Shown here piece by piece: positions 16,428-29,736 of a stretch of DNA of 64,000 bases. Under the pieces are notes generated by a model that was not told where the DNA came from, ran no database searches, and saw nothing but the letters and a program-made list of their open reading frames with translations. Position 1 is the first letter of the stretch; each line of letters begins with the position of its first letter. Both the position numbers and the translations under genes were made by a program. Source of the stretch: Eulemur rufifrons (taxonomy: Eukaryota; Chordata; Mammalia; Primates; Lemuridae); the NCBI RefSeq assembly GCF_041146395.1, contig NC_091008.1, positions 4,601,501 through 4,665,500 on the forward strand, read 5' to 3'.

Positions 16428-16517
16428 CCCACCCAAGTACTTAACCAGGCCCGACCCTGCCGGCTTCTGAGATCAGACGGGACCTGGGTGCGTGCAGGGT
16501 GGCATGTGGCCATAGAG
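16428..16517 (-). pseudogene. 5S rRNA retropseudogene (3'-truncated)
   Basis: The reverse complement reads as the first ~88 nt of 5S rRNA, starting opposite 16517 (ctatggcc, where 5S has GTCTACGGCC) and passing through the recognisable core GGGTCGGGCCTGGTTAAGTACTT. Several substitutions are present. It is flanked by an imperfect direct repeat, gagtttgctccattttct at 16410-16427 and gagtttgctctatttct at 16518-16534, which looks like a target-site duplication. No poly(A) tail is seen at the 3' side, so the mode of insertion is uncertain. The 3' part of 5S is missing, so it is not a functional copy. Confidence 0.85.
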
Positions 16518-16924
16518 GAGTTTGCTCTATTTCTGTTCTGCCCTGACCTCTGCTCTCCAACTTTCCTTTGCCCCAGGGAAAGTTAGTCACCATGGTGAAC
16601 TTTCTTAGAAGGAAGCAGCCATGAAGTGGAAGATCACCAAGGGCGACCAGCCAATAACACAGGTTTCTACTCAGCCAGGGTAGACTTCATCCAGGCTTGG
16701 GTCAGAGAATCACTGAATTCTAACGCTGGAAGGAACTAGTATTTAATCTTCTTATTAACCCCAAAGTCTAAAGTTGTCTTGATTTATTTTTATTTATTTA
16801 TTTTGCCCCGGGTCTTCTAAGGAAACCAAAGAAATTTTTATTATTTCTTGACCTATATATGATACTAGACCATAAAATTTCCAAAGGTGCCATCTTCCCT
16901 GCCAAGCTTTGTTTTTTCTTTTTT

Positions 16925-17251
16925 CTTTCTTTTTTTTTTTTTTTTTTGAGACAGAGTCTCGCTCTGTTGCCCAGGCTAGAGTGCTGTGGTGTCAGCCTCG
17001 CTCACAGCAACCTCCAACTCCTGGGCTCAAGCGATCCTCCTGCCCCAGCCTCCCGAGTAGCTGGGACTACAGGCATGCGCCACCATGCCCGGCTAATATT
17101 TTTAGTTGTCCAGATCATTTCTTTCTATGTTTTAGTAGAGACAGGGTCTCGCTCTTGCTCAGGCTGATCTCGACCTCCTGAGCTCAAACGATCCTCCCGC
17201 CTCGGCCTCCCAGAGTGCTAGGATGACAGGCGTGGGCCACCGCGCCCGGCC
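16925..17251 (-). mobile_element. Alu, antisense, with target-site duplication
   Basis: Perfect repeats ccctgccaagctttg at 16897-16911 and 17252-17266. Confidence 0.97.
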
Positions 17252-17266
17252 CCCTGCCAAGCTTTG

Positions 17267-18504
17267 CGTGTGCTGCTGTCTGTGTGGGACTTACCTACCA
17301 TTGGCACCCTGGGCCTTCTTGCCAACAAGAAAGAAGGGGAATAACTACACGAGTTCCACAGCTCTTGAATAGACAACCCCAGAAGACATCTGGACGTTTT
17401 TGTGATGAGGTTTTCTTTTCATATCTCTAGCTGTTCCCCTTTCCACCTTTCTCACCCTCTCCCAACTTCTCTGTGTGCTTTCTATGAGGGTCTGAGTAGA
17501 CATGGTGGAGTTGTCAAGTAGCTGCTCAAACAGCAACTCTACAAATTAACACTGGAGGATCTGAAACACAAAAGTGATATGAAACAAGGTGAGCCGGCTA
17601 TTCAGAGGCTGAAAGAATGTTCCGTGCGGTCACTGGTATATTTAGGGACAGCTGGCAGATCCCACAAAACTGGTTATTCTGGACAAAGTAAATATTCATA
17701 AACTGATGGGAAGACTAGGTCTCCAGTCTTTAATTCAGTTTATCAGGAAGTGCTGATCGCTCCTAATTTACATGCCTATGTCTGTCCCTCACTGAATACA
17801 TAATCGGTGTATGTCCTAGCTTTGGTGGGAGGAGGATGTGACTTTCTTTATCATCCTTTATGGTACTGCTTATATATTTCTGAAGTTTTAAATAAGTCAT
17901 TCAATATCACTAACATTTTATTAAAGACAAGCCTATAGTTGTAGGAATTTTACCCAGAACTATCATTGCAGCAGGAACTTGAGTAAGCTTTCTTGAAAAC
18001 TGAGACCCAAATAACACTTAGAATTGAAGTTCTTCCCATGATGTTCAGGAAGCCCAAGGTCAATGCTTTGTAAACCTCATACTAACTTTGTGAGGGGTCT
18101 TCTCTCTTCCTGGTTCCTGTATTAATAGTTGGACCCTTTGTTCATCTTCGAGGATCTTCTCTGAACACCGAATTGTCTCGTGCCTGGCACTGGACGGAAC
18201 AGAGCCGAGAAGAGGAGGATAACTCCATTGTTCCTGCAGGCGGCCTTGACCGCGGTTGGCCACCAGCAGAGCGTGAGGGCGGAGGGAGGGAAAAGATGGT
18301 GCCACACTGCAGTCCCCCCGCTGGTCCGACTTCTTCCCCACCAAGCCCTTCACCTGCCACTGGAGCTCACCCATTTTATAAATTTTGGTGTCTGCCTGTC
18401 TTCCCTGGGTGACCACCCTGCCACCTACGTGTGTCATCATTGAACTTCATTTCACGTGTTTCTGACCCCTTCTTGGATTTGCCAATTAAATTGCAACTTT
18501 TGCC
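17267..18504. other. Gap: unique intron, GC-richer at 18150-18360
   Basis: The GC-rich stretch is open in several frames on both strands, which is expected from composition; no gene recognised. Confidence 0.6.
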
Positions 18505-18740
18505 CTCCAAGTTGCTGACCTTGGCTTTGGAGTCACGCAGAGGCCAGTTTGAACCCAGAACTCTCCACTACTTACCAGCTGTGCAAATGTCGCAAGTTAT
18601 TAACCCTCTGCGTGCTGCGTTCCTCCTCTGTAAATGAGGATGGTGCGTGCACCTAGCAGAGATGTGACGATGAAAGGAAGAATCGTCATCAGGGACTTAG
18701 TGCGGTGCCTGAAAAGTCCCCAGCAACGCTGGACGCTGGT
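18505..18740 (+). mobile_element. MIR
   Basis: gtttgaacccagaactctcc, cttaccagctgtgcaaatgt, tcctctgtaaatgaggatgg. Confidence 0.75.
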
Positions 18741-18860
18741 GCTAGTGAAAGAAATCTCATTCGTTAGGCATCCTCAGATTGCTGTTAATGAGTTTCTTGT
18801 TAGCCATGGAGTGATGCTCTCATCTTCAGCCGGTCGTACATCCACGTGATAAAGGAATAG

Positions 18861-19139
<279 letters not shown>

Positions 19140-19420
19140 TCCAGCTCTGTTAGCGACAGTCCTCACAGTTTTACCCTGGAGCTCAAGGCCCTTCACTGTG
19201 CTATTCCAAACTGTGCCTTCCACCTTTATTTCCCACATCATCCCTTCCAAACGTGGGACACACCTGCCAGACTGGAACAGCCTGCCTTCCCTGGGCATTC
19301 TCCAGCCCTGTTTCGTACAGTTCCTTCATTTTGGGACGTCTGTTCCCCAATCTCTACCCTTCTCTGTCCAGCCACGATCCATGTCCCAGCAGAGGCCTGG
19401 TTTTCTTACAGCCTGAAATA
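19140..19420 (+). mobile_element. L2 3' region
   Basis: ctcaaggcccttcactgtgc, cacacctgccagactggaac, ttccctgggcattctcc. The Alu at 18883 landed at its left side. Confidence 0.65.
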
Positions 19421-19469
19421 GTCCCACCATGCTGACATAGCATAATTAAAAAATAATAATCATTTGCTT

Positions 19470-19634
19470 GGCTGGACGAGGAGGCTCACGCCTGTAATCC
19501 TAGCACGGGGTGGGAGGCTGAGGCAGGAGGATGGCTTCGGCGTGGGAGTTTGAGGCTGCAGTGAGCTGTGATGATGCCACTGCACTCCAGCCCAGGCAAC
19601 AGAACAATACCCCGTCTCAATAATAATAATAATT
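19470..19634 (+). mobile_element. FLAM-type Alu monomer, sense
   Basis: Single unit ending ccccgtctcaataataataataa. Confidence 0.85.
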
Positions 19635-19964
19635 TCTTATGAACGATCTTGTTCTTCCATGTGTCATAGTAACTACTGAGGGCACGAAATGGTTTAATGC
19701 TTCTGTCCCCAAACTCTGCTTAAAATGATGCTTGGCACCTGGTAGGTCTCAGGGACGGAATATTGAAGGAAGGGCTATGGCTTGGGGGTCGGAACCAAAT
19801 AGGGATTATGAAGTCAAATAAGTTCTCTTTGCATTTCAAACATTAATATTCATATATTTTTACTCAATATGTGAGGCAACCCTAACTTGTCCTTCCTCGT
19901 CCACTTGCTCTGTTTTGTTTTGTGCGCAGCCTGTATCATTATGACATTGTCTTAGATCCTCAGG

Positions 19965-20060
19965 GTATTTTGTTTATTTCTGTCCCCTGCTAGAATGTAG
20001 CCTTCATGAGCTCAAGGCTTAGCAAGAACTCCGTAAATGTTTGTTGAAAAAATAAATGGA
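19965..20060 (+). mobile_element. L2 3' terminal fragment
   Basis: cccctgctagaatgtagcct, catgagctcaaggc, aatgtttgttgaaaaaataa. Confidence 0.65.
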
Positions 20061-20317
20061 TAGTTGAAAATCACAGGGCCTACTCTGTTAAAGTGCCATG
20101 GATATTATTAATTCTGTTTTTCTAAAGGTATATAAACAGGCTTTCTAATAATTGTCATTTTGGATGTTTAGAGGTTACGTTTTTAGGGTAGTTGTAAGAA
20201 ATAGACATTGAATCAATGCTTGGCTAAGTAACTAGGAGATGAACTTTTTCTGTTAATAGTTCAATTTGTTGAATTTAACTTTTCCTATCTTAATTTTTGT
20301 CTTTTTTTGGTTGTTTG

Positions 20318-20640
<323 letters not shown>

Positions 20641-21059
20641 TCTGTGTTTTTTTTTTAAAATCAGTAATTTTTATGGTTAATATAGATATTCAATAAATGT
20701 GGATAAATAAGTAAATCAGCTGGAGCCCTTGATCATATTTTCAATTCACATACACCATATGAACTTGGATTTGTTGCCGATAACTCTAAAAATACTCATT
20801 TATATAAAAAAAAGGTCACTTTAGTTTTCTAGAGAAAAAGATTGCCTGTCAGAAAGTGGAGTGGGGTGAGTTTTTGTAGCCAATTTTGATCAATATAAAG
20901 AAACAATTTGAATAGTTCAGATTAAAAAATAATCCCCACAACTCTAGATTTAAGTATCCCGAATTCTTCTAGCTCTTTCGGTGGCTCTTGCCATTGAGAA
21001 TGGTGTCTCGTCTCTCCAGAACTCAGTTTCCCTCAATGTCAGTTAGAATCATAGTTTGA

Positions 21060-21395
21060 GGCCGGGCGCAGTGGCTCATGCCTGTAATCCTAGCACTCTG
21101 GGAGGCCGAGGCAGGAGGATCGCTCGAGGTCAGGAGTTCGAGACCAGCCTGAGCAAGAGCAAGACCCATCTCTACTAAAAATAGAAAGAAATTATCTGGA
21201 CAACTAAAAGTATATATAGAAAAAGAAAATTAGCCGGGCATGGTGGCACATGCCTGTAGTCCCAGCTACTCAGGAGGCTGAGGCAGGAGGATCGCTTGAG
21301 CCCAGGAGTTTGAGGTTGCTGTGAGCTAGGCTGATGCCACGGCACTCTAGCCCAGGCAACAAGCGAGACTCTGTCTCCAAAAAAAAAAGAAAGAA
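21060..21395 (+). mobile_element. Alu, sense, with target-site duplication
   Basis: Perfect repeats agaatcatagtttga at 21045-21059 and 21396-21410. Confidence 0.97.
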
Positions 21396-21985
21396 AGAAT
21401 CATAGTTTGAAGCAGTGGGTGGTTTGCAGAGAGTTGGACCATTGTTGTGGCAGATATTTCATAAGTACTTCATTATTTTCAACTCAGTGTCCAAGGTGTA
21501 GACAAGCATAATGCAAGCATTAGTGATTTAGAAGGCTTCTTTAACTATAAAAAAATTCTGCTGTATTCAAACAAAAACCCTCCCAAAACAAAACAGTGCA
21601 GCCAGAACTTTTATATAGGAATAAGAGAGAAGTCTCTAATCATCTTTATATGTGTTTAAATTTGCATACTATCTCCCTGAACAGAAATGCGTACTTACCT
21701 ATATGTATATGCTTTTAAATGCCCAAGTACACGCCCATGCAGAGCTATAAATTTTCTGTCTTTGATATCCCAAAATGATTAATGGCCACGTGCATATAAA
21801 CTAGTCTGAAAATCTTAGAGCCTGCCAGACAGGTAGTACTATTAGCTATTGCAGCCTTTGGCCTACATAATGTTTTGCTTAAAGTGAACCATCCAACCCC
21901 TGGCCAGAGGGATGGTGGAGGATTCTAGTTGGTTTGTATACTGCTAATTTCTTAAATTTGCCTGAAATTGTTCACAGAACATTTT

Positions 21986-22114
21986 TTTTTTTTTTTTTTT
22001 TTTTTGATGCTCAGTGGGATCGAACATTTACTGAGAAGTGATTAATGGTAAAAAGAAAAGCAATGCCCATTCCTCATTGGCTGGACAAGAAACTGAAGAA
22101 ACACACACTCCACA
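21986..22114 (-). mobile_element. Short retroposed insert of unknown source RNA
   Basis: Perfect 15-base direct repeats ttcacagaacatttt (21971-21985 and 22115-22129) flank a T-run (21986-22005) and 109 bases of unrecognised sequence. Read on the minus strand this is a poly(A)-tailed RNA copy starting near tgtggagtgtgtg and ending actgagcatc before the A-run. No Alu, MIR or known small RNA was recognised, and no good AATAAA is present (agtaaa lies ~22 bases before the tail). Probably a 5'-truncated processed copy of some transcript. Confidence 0.75.
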
Positions 22115-22129
22115 TTCACAGAACATTTT

Positions 22130-23172
22130 GTTCTTCTGTTTTTCTGGGAAGTCACTTTGCCTTGGGCCACTGCGTGGGTACCACCTTTGCAAACCGGCCT
22201 CAGTCATTTTTACTACTTGACCAACCAAGCTTAACTAAATGAGAATAGTTACGACCAAAACGCCCAGGAAGTGTGTGGAGGGTTTTGTGTTTTCGTTTTC
22301 CGGCTGTCTTATGGTAATGACCCAGTTAGAGATTGAGCAGCTCAGTGTCTTTGTAGGAAGAAGCTATGTGGATGTCACTGTATGTATGTTTCCATTTCGA
22401 AGGCATTGGTTGCTAGTTCCAGCCCATGCTGTTAAATCACCACGTGTTTCCACAGAACTTGGTTATAGTCAAAGAAGTTTCCATAGAAACTCGAGGTATT
22501 GATCAAGATTGTGTTGGGCTGGAAATAATGGAAAAATCAATAAATAGCATCTTCATTATGTCTGGGGATGACCTTGTTTCACTTAGCAGAAGACCCGGGT
22601 ACGCAATCGAGGGCTGATGAGGCAGTTGAATGATGGGACAGCCACAGTCAGGTCTGTGAGTAGGAAGAGGAGAAAAGAGCGATGGACTAAAACTCCAAAG
22701 CGAAATGCAGCCACGTCGATATGTATTTAAAACCTACCTGGCCACTTCTACTTCCATAACTTCATCACACAGCTATTGCTAGACCAGCCTCTAGAAGGGA
22801 GAGAGAGAGAAAAGGGTATTGAGAATGGGAGGTCAGTCTATACTGCCATACTTAGATAGCCTCACAGTTGATCCCGTTTAATGACAGTAGGGTTACACTC
22901 AAAGGACAGCTCGAGGTATATCACTTACTATAATGTCTGCCCTGGTGTTGTAGCATCTCTTGAGAGACTCAGGGATTTTCTAGGAGATGACGCTGGGAAA
23001 GATTCTGTCCTCAGCTGGAGAGCAATTCAGTAGACATGTGTCTCACTTGGGAAAGATACAATACAGCATTAGGATTTGATCGTTACCAATACTGATCAAT
23101 AAGTTTCTCTTAAGTAGGAAACCTCCCCAGATATTTTCAAAATGCAATTTAGTTTTAAGAAAAAAAAGACTT
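22130..23172. other. Gap: unique intron
   Basis: No repeat or gene recognised. Confidence 0.6.
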
Positions 23173-23520
23173 GGCCGGGCGCGGTGGCTCACGCCTGTAA
23201 TCCTAGCACTCTGGGAGGCCGAGGTGGGCGGATCGTTTGAGCTCAGGAGTTCGAGACCAGCCTGAGCAAGAGCGAGACCCCATCTCTACTAAAAATAGAA
23301 AGAAATTATATGGACAGCTAAAAAATATATATAGAAAAAATTAGCCGGGCATAGTGGCGCATGCCTGTAGTCCCAGCTACTCAGGAGGCTGAGGCAGGAG
23401 GATCGCTTGAGCCCAGGAGTTTGAGGTTGCTGTGAGCTAGGCTGACGCCACGGCACTCACTCTAGCCTGGGCAACAGAGTGAGACTCTGTCTCAAAAAAA
23501 AAAAAAAAAAAAAAAAAAAA
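23173..23520 (+). mobile_element. Alu, sense, young-looking
   Basis: Near-consensus text, 28-base A tail, direct repeats of a(a)gaaaaaaagactt at each end. Confidence 0.95.
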
Positions 23521-24129
23521 GATTAAGAAAAAAAGACTTATCCCTAATTTTCCTGGATTACATTTGTTGCATAAAGCAAAATAAACCTGGACTTTAAAAA
23601 AGTTGATTTGATAAAATCTTGATAACGCAGCGACGCACATATCTATCCTCATCCGTCTAGCCTTTCTCGTATCTTCCAAAACGTGTTCCAGGTGAGCTGA
23701 GAACCTTCCTTTGCAAGTTCTGTCTTGTTGGTTGGGAACACGGATGACTGTTTTCTTAGTCCTGAGACACGATTGCATACTGGCAGTTGACACATGTTGG
23801 GAGGAGCATAATTTTATATCTAAATCATGATAAGCACCCAAACAAATGGGGAAATCTCAGACTTTGCTATTGGGCTCCGCGCACAGACAAGCATTTGCGG
23901 AAGGCAACTGAGGAATCCCAAACAGCCCTATCTGCAGAACATTTGACTGGCTGCTGTCCAGTTGGGACTGTGTGTACTCGGGAACTTCCGGCAGCCACCC
24001 TGCCCAGGACGCCTACCTTGTCCTCGGCTCTGCTGTTACCTAAAACATGTGCCACTCCCATAAGACTTCCTCAAGCTCCAGCTTTCATTTCACTCGTGAG
24101 TGATCTTTACATAATCACAAATCAAGCGC

Positions 24130-24375
24130 GTTGACTTCATTCATTTAAAACCTTCAGTGCCTTCCGATTGCTCTTAGGATTAAAGAGAAGCATCTTAACC
24201 TGGTGTGTGAAAGTCTTCAGGTTCTTGCTGGCACTTCCTTCTGGGGCCTTCATCCCAACTTTCTCCCCTTTACTGTTGGCAATGGAAGGTCAGGCTCTCG
24301 AAATTTCTCCTGCTTGTCTGAATGTGCCTTCTCACCCCCGCCTCTGTTTGCCCACACTTGTCCCTTAATATTTGC
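24130..24375 (+). mobile_element. L2 3' region
   Basis: cttcagtgccttccgattgc, taggattaaagagaagcatc, gtgtgtgaaagtcttcagg. Confidence 0.65.
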
Positions 24376-24928
24376 TGAATAGCTGTGTGAAAGAATGAAT
24401 CTCCTCACTCTCAGCCCAGATAAACTCTTCTCAGTAATGATAAGTCAGCAAAAGTTTGTCCCATAAACCAAAAGGCTTTGCAAAATTTCATTGCATAAAT
24501 ATTTCTGGTCTCTGTGATGAGACTGTAGAAACTATTATCCTCAAAGCAATTCCTGGAAAACTGTATCTTTCACCAGATGTAGCTCATTACTTATTTAGAA
24601 AAACAAATACATTTTTCCTAGGTTTCAGTTTTATCTTTAGAAAGGATAAGGAATTTGAGATCAATTTAATGTTTTTGTTAGATTCTCAACGTAAATGGGA
24701 GGCTTTAGGAGCTTGGCGAGACAGAAGCTTCCCTTACGGGCATGGTGTCATGGCAGTGACCTCGCCTATGTCTTATCTCTGTTCATGCAGAGTACAAGAG
24801 ATGGCCTGCTCATTTTCCTTCCCTTTTATTTTTACTCTCTTTCCAAAGCCTTTGCTAATTTTAATGCACTAATTTTGTTTTTTTGTAAATATGATATGAG
24901 CCAGAAGTCTTTTATTTTTTTGTAGGAG

Positions 24929-24952
24929 ATATATATATATATATATATATAT
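24929..24952. repeat. (TA)n microsatellite
   Basis: Alternating TA immediately before an antisense Alu. Confidence 0.9.
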
Positions 24953-25286
24953 ATTTATTTATTTTGGGAGACAGACTGTCACTCTGTTGCCTGGGCTAGA
25001 CTGCCGTGGCGTCAGCCTAGCTCACAGCAACCTCAAACTCCTGGGCTTAAGCGATCCTCCTGCCTCAGCCTCCCGAGTAGCTGGGACTACAGGCATGCGC
25101 CACCATGCCCGGCTAATTTTTTCTCTATATATATTTTTAGCTGTCCAGATACTTTCTATTTTTTATTAGAGACGGGGTCTTGCTCTTGCTCAGGCTGGTC
25201 TCGAACTCCTGACCTTCAGCAATCCTCCCGCCTCGCGAGCCTCCCAGAGTTGCTAGGATTACAGGCGTGAGCCACCGTGCCTGGCC
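24952..25286 (-). mobile_element. Alu, antisense
   Basis: Preceded by a (TA)n tract at 24929-24952; ends ccaccgtgcctggcc. Confidence 0.95.
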
Positions 25287-25807
25287 TGTAGGATATAATT
25301 GACTTTGATATGTATCACAGTTGTGTTATCTTCGAGCTGGGAAATCAGAGTCTGGAGGGGTCCAGGATGGTGGTAGCTGAAGATAGGAAGCTAAATAATC
25401 AGATTAATCTTGAAGCAGTGGTTCAAACTGAAGTCTAAAAATCTCCTAAGACTCATATTTCAGTGCACACTATGTTTCTTTAAATTACCAAAGTCATAAA
25501 TACGTCCTCTTTTTAAATTTATAATTCACACGAACTTAAGTAAAAATTAAGAATCACACAAAACTCAGCTACCTCAATGTATCTTTTTAATAGAGTACAG
25601 AAAATTTATTTTTATTCATCTCTTTCTTTATATATATTGATAAGAGTGTTGGCCTTTCATTCACAGAGAGGTCCCATTGAGTTCTGTAAAGATACGAAGA
25701 TAAATCAACAACTCTATCTTGTCTTGGAAATGTTTATGTTTCTACTTAATGAGGGCTTCCTAAAGTTGGGATCAAGTTATAATGTATGTAGTGTTGTTAC
25801 TACTTGA

Positions 25808-26173
<366 letters not shown>

Positions 26174-26252
26174 GAAAGGCTTAATTTTTAAAAAAGAGAA
26201 ATAGGTAGTTGCTAGAGTATATTTTTGAAAGAAAACCACTTAATTCCCTTTC

Positions 26253-26700
26253 TTTTTTTTTTTTTTTTTTAGTGTAAAGGTCATGTTTTATTCATCTCAT
26301 TTGCCTTCCCCCCCCACCCCCCCCCCAAAGTTCTGACTTTCACAGTACCAACCATTAGGCTTTGCTTCTGAGTATGCACACGTAGACAAATGTACATAAA
26401 AAGTCACTTGTGTCCTGTGTGCCCTGCTGAGTCATGAAGAAAATGGAAAATATATTTTCTTGTCCTTGTCAGAAATCATTATTCTTTTTTGCAACTTGAA
26501 CCTAAAAACAGCCTGCCCAGTGAAGCAGAATGAATGTGCTTGTAGAAAATCTCATTCCACCTAGTTGAGAAGTAATGCCAGCCATTTCTTCAAGAACCAG
26601 CCTTTGCTTTTGTATATTCGGGCTTGGGTTTGCAGGAGGAAATCTTGAAAGAACAATAAGCACATTCTTTATGCAGAAAGATTAAATAAATTCATCTCTA
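26253..26700 (-). pseudogene. Possible processed 3'-end of an unidentified mRNA
   Basis: T-run 26253-26270 followed by agtgtaaaggtcatgttttattc; on the minus strand this reads GAATAAAACATGACCTTTACACT then A(n), an AATAAA signal ~16 bases before a tail. C-rich tract follows at 26310-26326. The inner boundary is not determinable and no target-site duplication was found; the source gene is unknown. Confidence 0.35.
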
Positions 26701-27204
26701 GTGTCAAGCTACTTTAAATCTGCTTTAATTTAATACTCTACCATGGTATCTTCTAATCTTCTGTCTGCAGACTGTCTAACTTCATTCCCAAGAAGTAGTA
26801 TCAGTGCACAAAACTCAAAAATTCTGGGATTTCTTAGTAACTAAGATTGATAATTACCCTCTAAATAAGATTTTGGTTACTCCTAAAAATTAATAACTGT
26901 TCTTTACCAATTCTGGATGCTCTGATGCTCGTTCTTCTAAGTGATATTTATGACTCTGCAAACTTTGTTGTAGTTACCTGAAAAGTTACTGAAAGAAGCA
27001 GAATTATTGCCCAGATATGCATTTATAGATTCCTGCTCCAGTGATATCTCAGTATATTGAATTTTCCAAAGACAAAGTTGGCAGAGGCTGGTAAAATTTA
27101 ACTTTGTGATACAGTTCTTGCCCTGGCTAGAACTTACACATTTCCCCCCAGAGTGGTTCATTCCCTCTCTTCCTGCAAGTCTTTGCTCCAATTCATCTCG
27201 TCAA

Positions 27205-27475
27205 TGTGCCGCCCTATTTAAAACTGTGATATGTCCCTCACTCTCCATCCCATTTCCCCCTTGCTGCTGTACTTTTTTTTTTTTTCTTTCCAGAGTATTT
27301 ATTTACAATTTTCTAACATACTACATGTTTATTTTCTTATTTATGGTCTGTCTCCAGGCTTGTTAGCTCCATGAGCGCGGGCTTTTGTGTCTGTTTTGCT
27401 TATTGACGTACTCCCAGATCCTAGAACAGTGCTCTGCACATAGTGAGTGCTCAGTTAATGCTTGCGGCATGAATA
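27205..27475 (+). mobile_element. L2 3' end, fairly complete
   Basis: atatgtccctcactctcc, ggtctgtctccaggcttg, ttagctccatgagcgcgggc, cctagaacagtgctctgcac, gtgagtgctcagttaatgct. Confidence 0.75.
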
Positions 27476-28671
27476 ATTCACATCATTGCAAAACTAGAAA
27501 CCCAAGAGTAATAACAGCTAAAATAATATTTCTACAGTTCCTCTCGTTCCTTAGTCTTTGCCAATAAAACACGTTTGTGGGGATTGCAGATGGATTGCTG
27601 TAGTTGGAAAAGAATATAGAAAAATGTGTTTTTCTGTATGTCTATCTGTTTCACCAAAACGCACAACTTTCCTCCTTTGGGGTAGCTTTGGAGACTAGAC
27701 ATGAGATATAGGTTTCCTGTGAATAGATGCCACATAAATTTCAGTGATGAATATAGGACATAAATTAATTAGATTCAGTTAATTTACCCAAGAGAACGCA
27801 TCGACTTAAAAATAAAAGATGATCAGACTTTCGGTGTCATTTAGGTAAAATCTCTGCTTTTGTTTTATTGTCATATACAGTTATGGGTAAGAATTCTTGA
27901 CCACATAAGCCCACTCGTGTCACTCAAAGCTGCCTTTGTCCGTATTCTTTCATCCATGATCTTTACAGAGAATTCTATAGACTGAGTCATCTCAGAGTGG
28001 ATCTAGCCAAAGAGTTTGTAACAAGGGAAAAGATTTAACTCTAAAAATAGTTTGTGCCAATCTTGATATTTACCCATTGAAGCTATCGTACCCCGAGGCC
28101 TGCCCCTTGGCTTTTAGGGTGAGTGGAGCTCTAGCTCTGGCCCAGATCTCTGCCCCCAACAGCCAGAAGGAGCCAAATGAGGATGTTGATGAGATGAGAA
28201 ACCTCCTGAGGCCCTTTTCATAATTTCACTTTTGACTTGTGTGCACAGATTCCCTTGGAAACTCTTTTTTTTTTTTTTCCTTTTTTTTTTTTTTTTATGT
28301 AGCAATCTATGGGAGGTCATGGGCAAAGCCTGAGAAGTTAAGATCATCAGCTATTGTTGGCTTCAAGTGAAAGGTGTGCTTCAGGTCAAATAGTCGATCA
28401 GGATCCAGCAGGTTTGCCTGAGGGCAGATTCTTGGTCTGCAGCTCGCTTTGGAATATCTGATGAAGATGTCATGTCTTTATTCCACAGATTGATACACTT
28501 TGAAAGGCTGCTGACAAATCTGGGTTAAGTCAGACCATAACCTTGTGTGTTTTTCTCTCTCACCTCCACGGCAGAACAATGACTTTGCAATACAGAACTA
28601 TTATCTCGCCTAACCTACTCTCAGCTCACACGAAGGCAGAAATGGACCTACAGTACAACAAACATTTGATT

Positions 28672-28985
28672 TTTTTTAAAGAGAATTAAATTATTTATTC
28701 ATTACACATGATAATGGCTGATACACAAGCTTCATTCCCATCTACAATTTTATCTGGTACCATTATTCAATTTAGATACATGGCATAGAATATGCCAACA
28801 ATTATCTTTATAACCAATAATTTTCCTTGGATAGCCCCTTTTAATGGTGAACTTCGGGTCACAACAGTAACCATCAGTTCGACTACACCAAGGTTTCTGA
28901 AGACAGTGGCTTCTCCACCCAAGCAGGTTGTAAATGGATTTCACATAGAACCTGGCATCACCCTGAGGGAATTCTATCTTCCTAC
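28672..28985 (-). pseudogene. Possible processed pseudogene 3' end, source unknown
   Basis: Minus-strand reading ends ATGAATAAATAATTTAATTC followed by a short A-run, giving a polyadenylation signal near a tail. A 64-codon frame upstream (MKSIYNLLGWRSHCLQKPWC and onward) and neighbouring frames have protein-like stretches, suggesting a frameshifted coding sequence. I do not recognise the protein and see no target-site duplication. Confidence 0.3.
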
Positions 28986-29459
28986 TCTTCAGGATTCCAA
29001 AGGAGAAACAGACATATTAACTTATGTGAAATACAAAGAGATAAGTACTATAGTAGGTATGCAAAAGGTATACGGAAGGCACAGTGGTGATGATGAAGGA
29101 AGGGGTAAGCAACTTGGCCTAGAAGCAGTCATGGAATATCCTCACAGGTCACAGCATGTGGGGAGGAGGGTGGGACTAAGGAGTGGCAAGTCTTTGGGGA
29201 AGGACAGGCAGTATGACTGTGATATAGGATGTGCTAGAGAAGTTTTGACATGACTTCAGAGAAGTAGACAAAAGTAAAACCATGTAAAAGCATTTTGGAC
29301 ATTTTAGAGACAATGTCACATCTGTTAATATTTCCATGGTCTATAGAGCCTATAATCCACTTTGTAACATTAATGACATTCATATTTAAATCAACAAGGT
29401 AGTTGGCTGGTAATGAAGATTATATACTATATACAGAAGTATAACGATCTTGTCTTTGG

Positions 29460-29736
29460 TCTGGGCGAGGTGGCTCATGCTTGTAATCCTGGAACTCTGA
29501 GAGGCTGAAGCCGGAGGATTGCTTGAGGCCAGGAGTTCAAGACCATCCCTACAAAAAATGGAAAAATTAGCCAGGCATGGTGGTGCATGCCTGTGGTCCC
29601 AGCTACTTGGGAGGCTGAGGCAAGAGGATGGCTTGAGCCCAGGAGTTTGAAGTTACAGTGAGCTATGATCACACCACTGCGCTCTAGCCCAAGTGACAGA
29701 GCGAGACTCTGTGTCCAAAAAAACAACAACAACAAA
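29460..29736 (+). mobile_element. Older AluJ-type, sense
   Basis: Diverged dimer with (AAC)n tail; flanked by gatcttgtctttg on both sides. Confidence 0.9.

Noticed and set aside
18060..18440. 126-codon minus-strand ORF in GC-rich DNA
   Set aside because: Frames on both strands are open together because of composition; no domain, splice or repeat evidence.
23437..23841. 134-codon minus-strand ORF
   Set aside because: Half Alu tail and arm, half unique intron; no family resemblance.
28264..28297. T-rich tract as tail of a minus-strand retrocopy
   Set aside because: Interrupted T-run with no polyadenylation signal or flanking duplication recognised.
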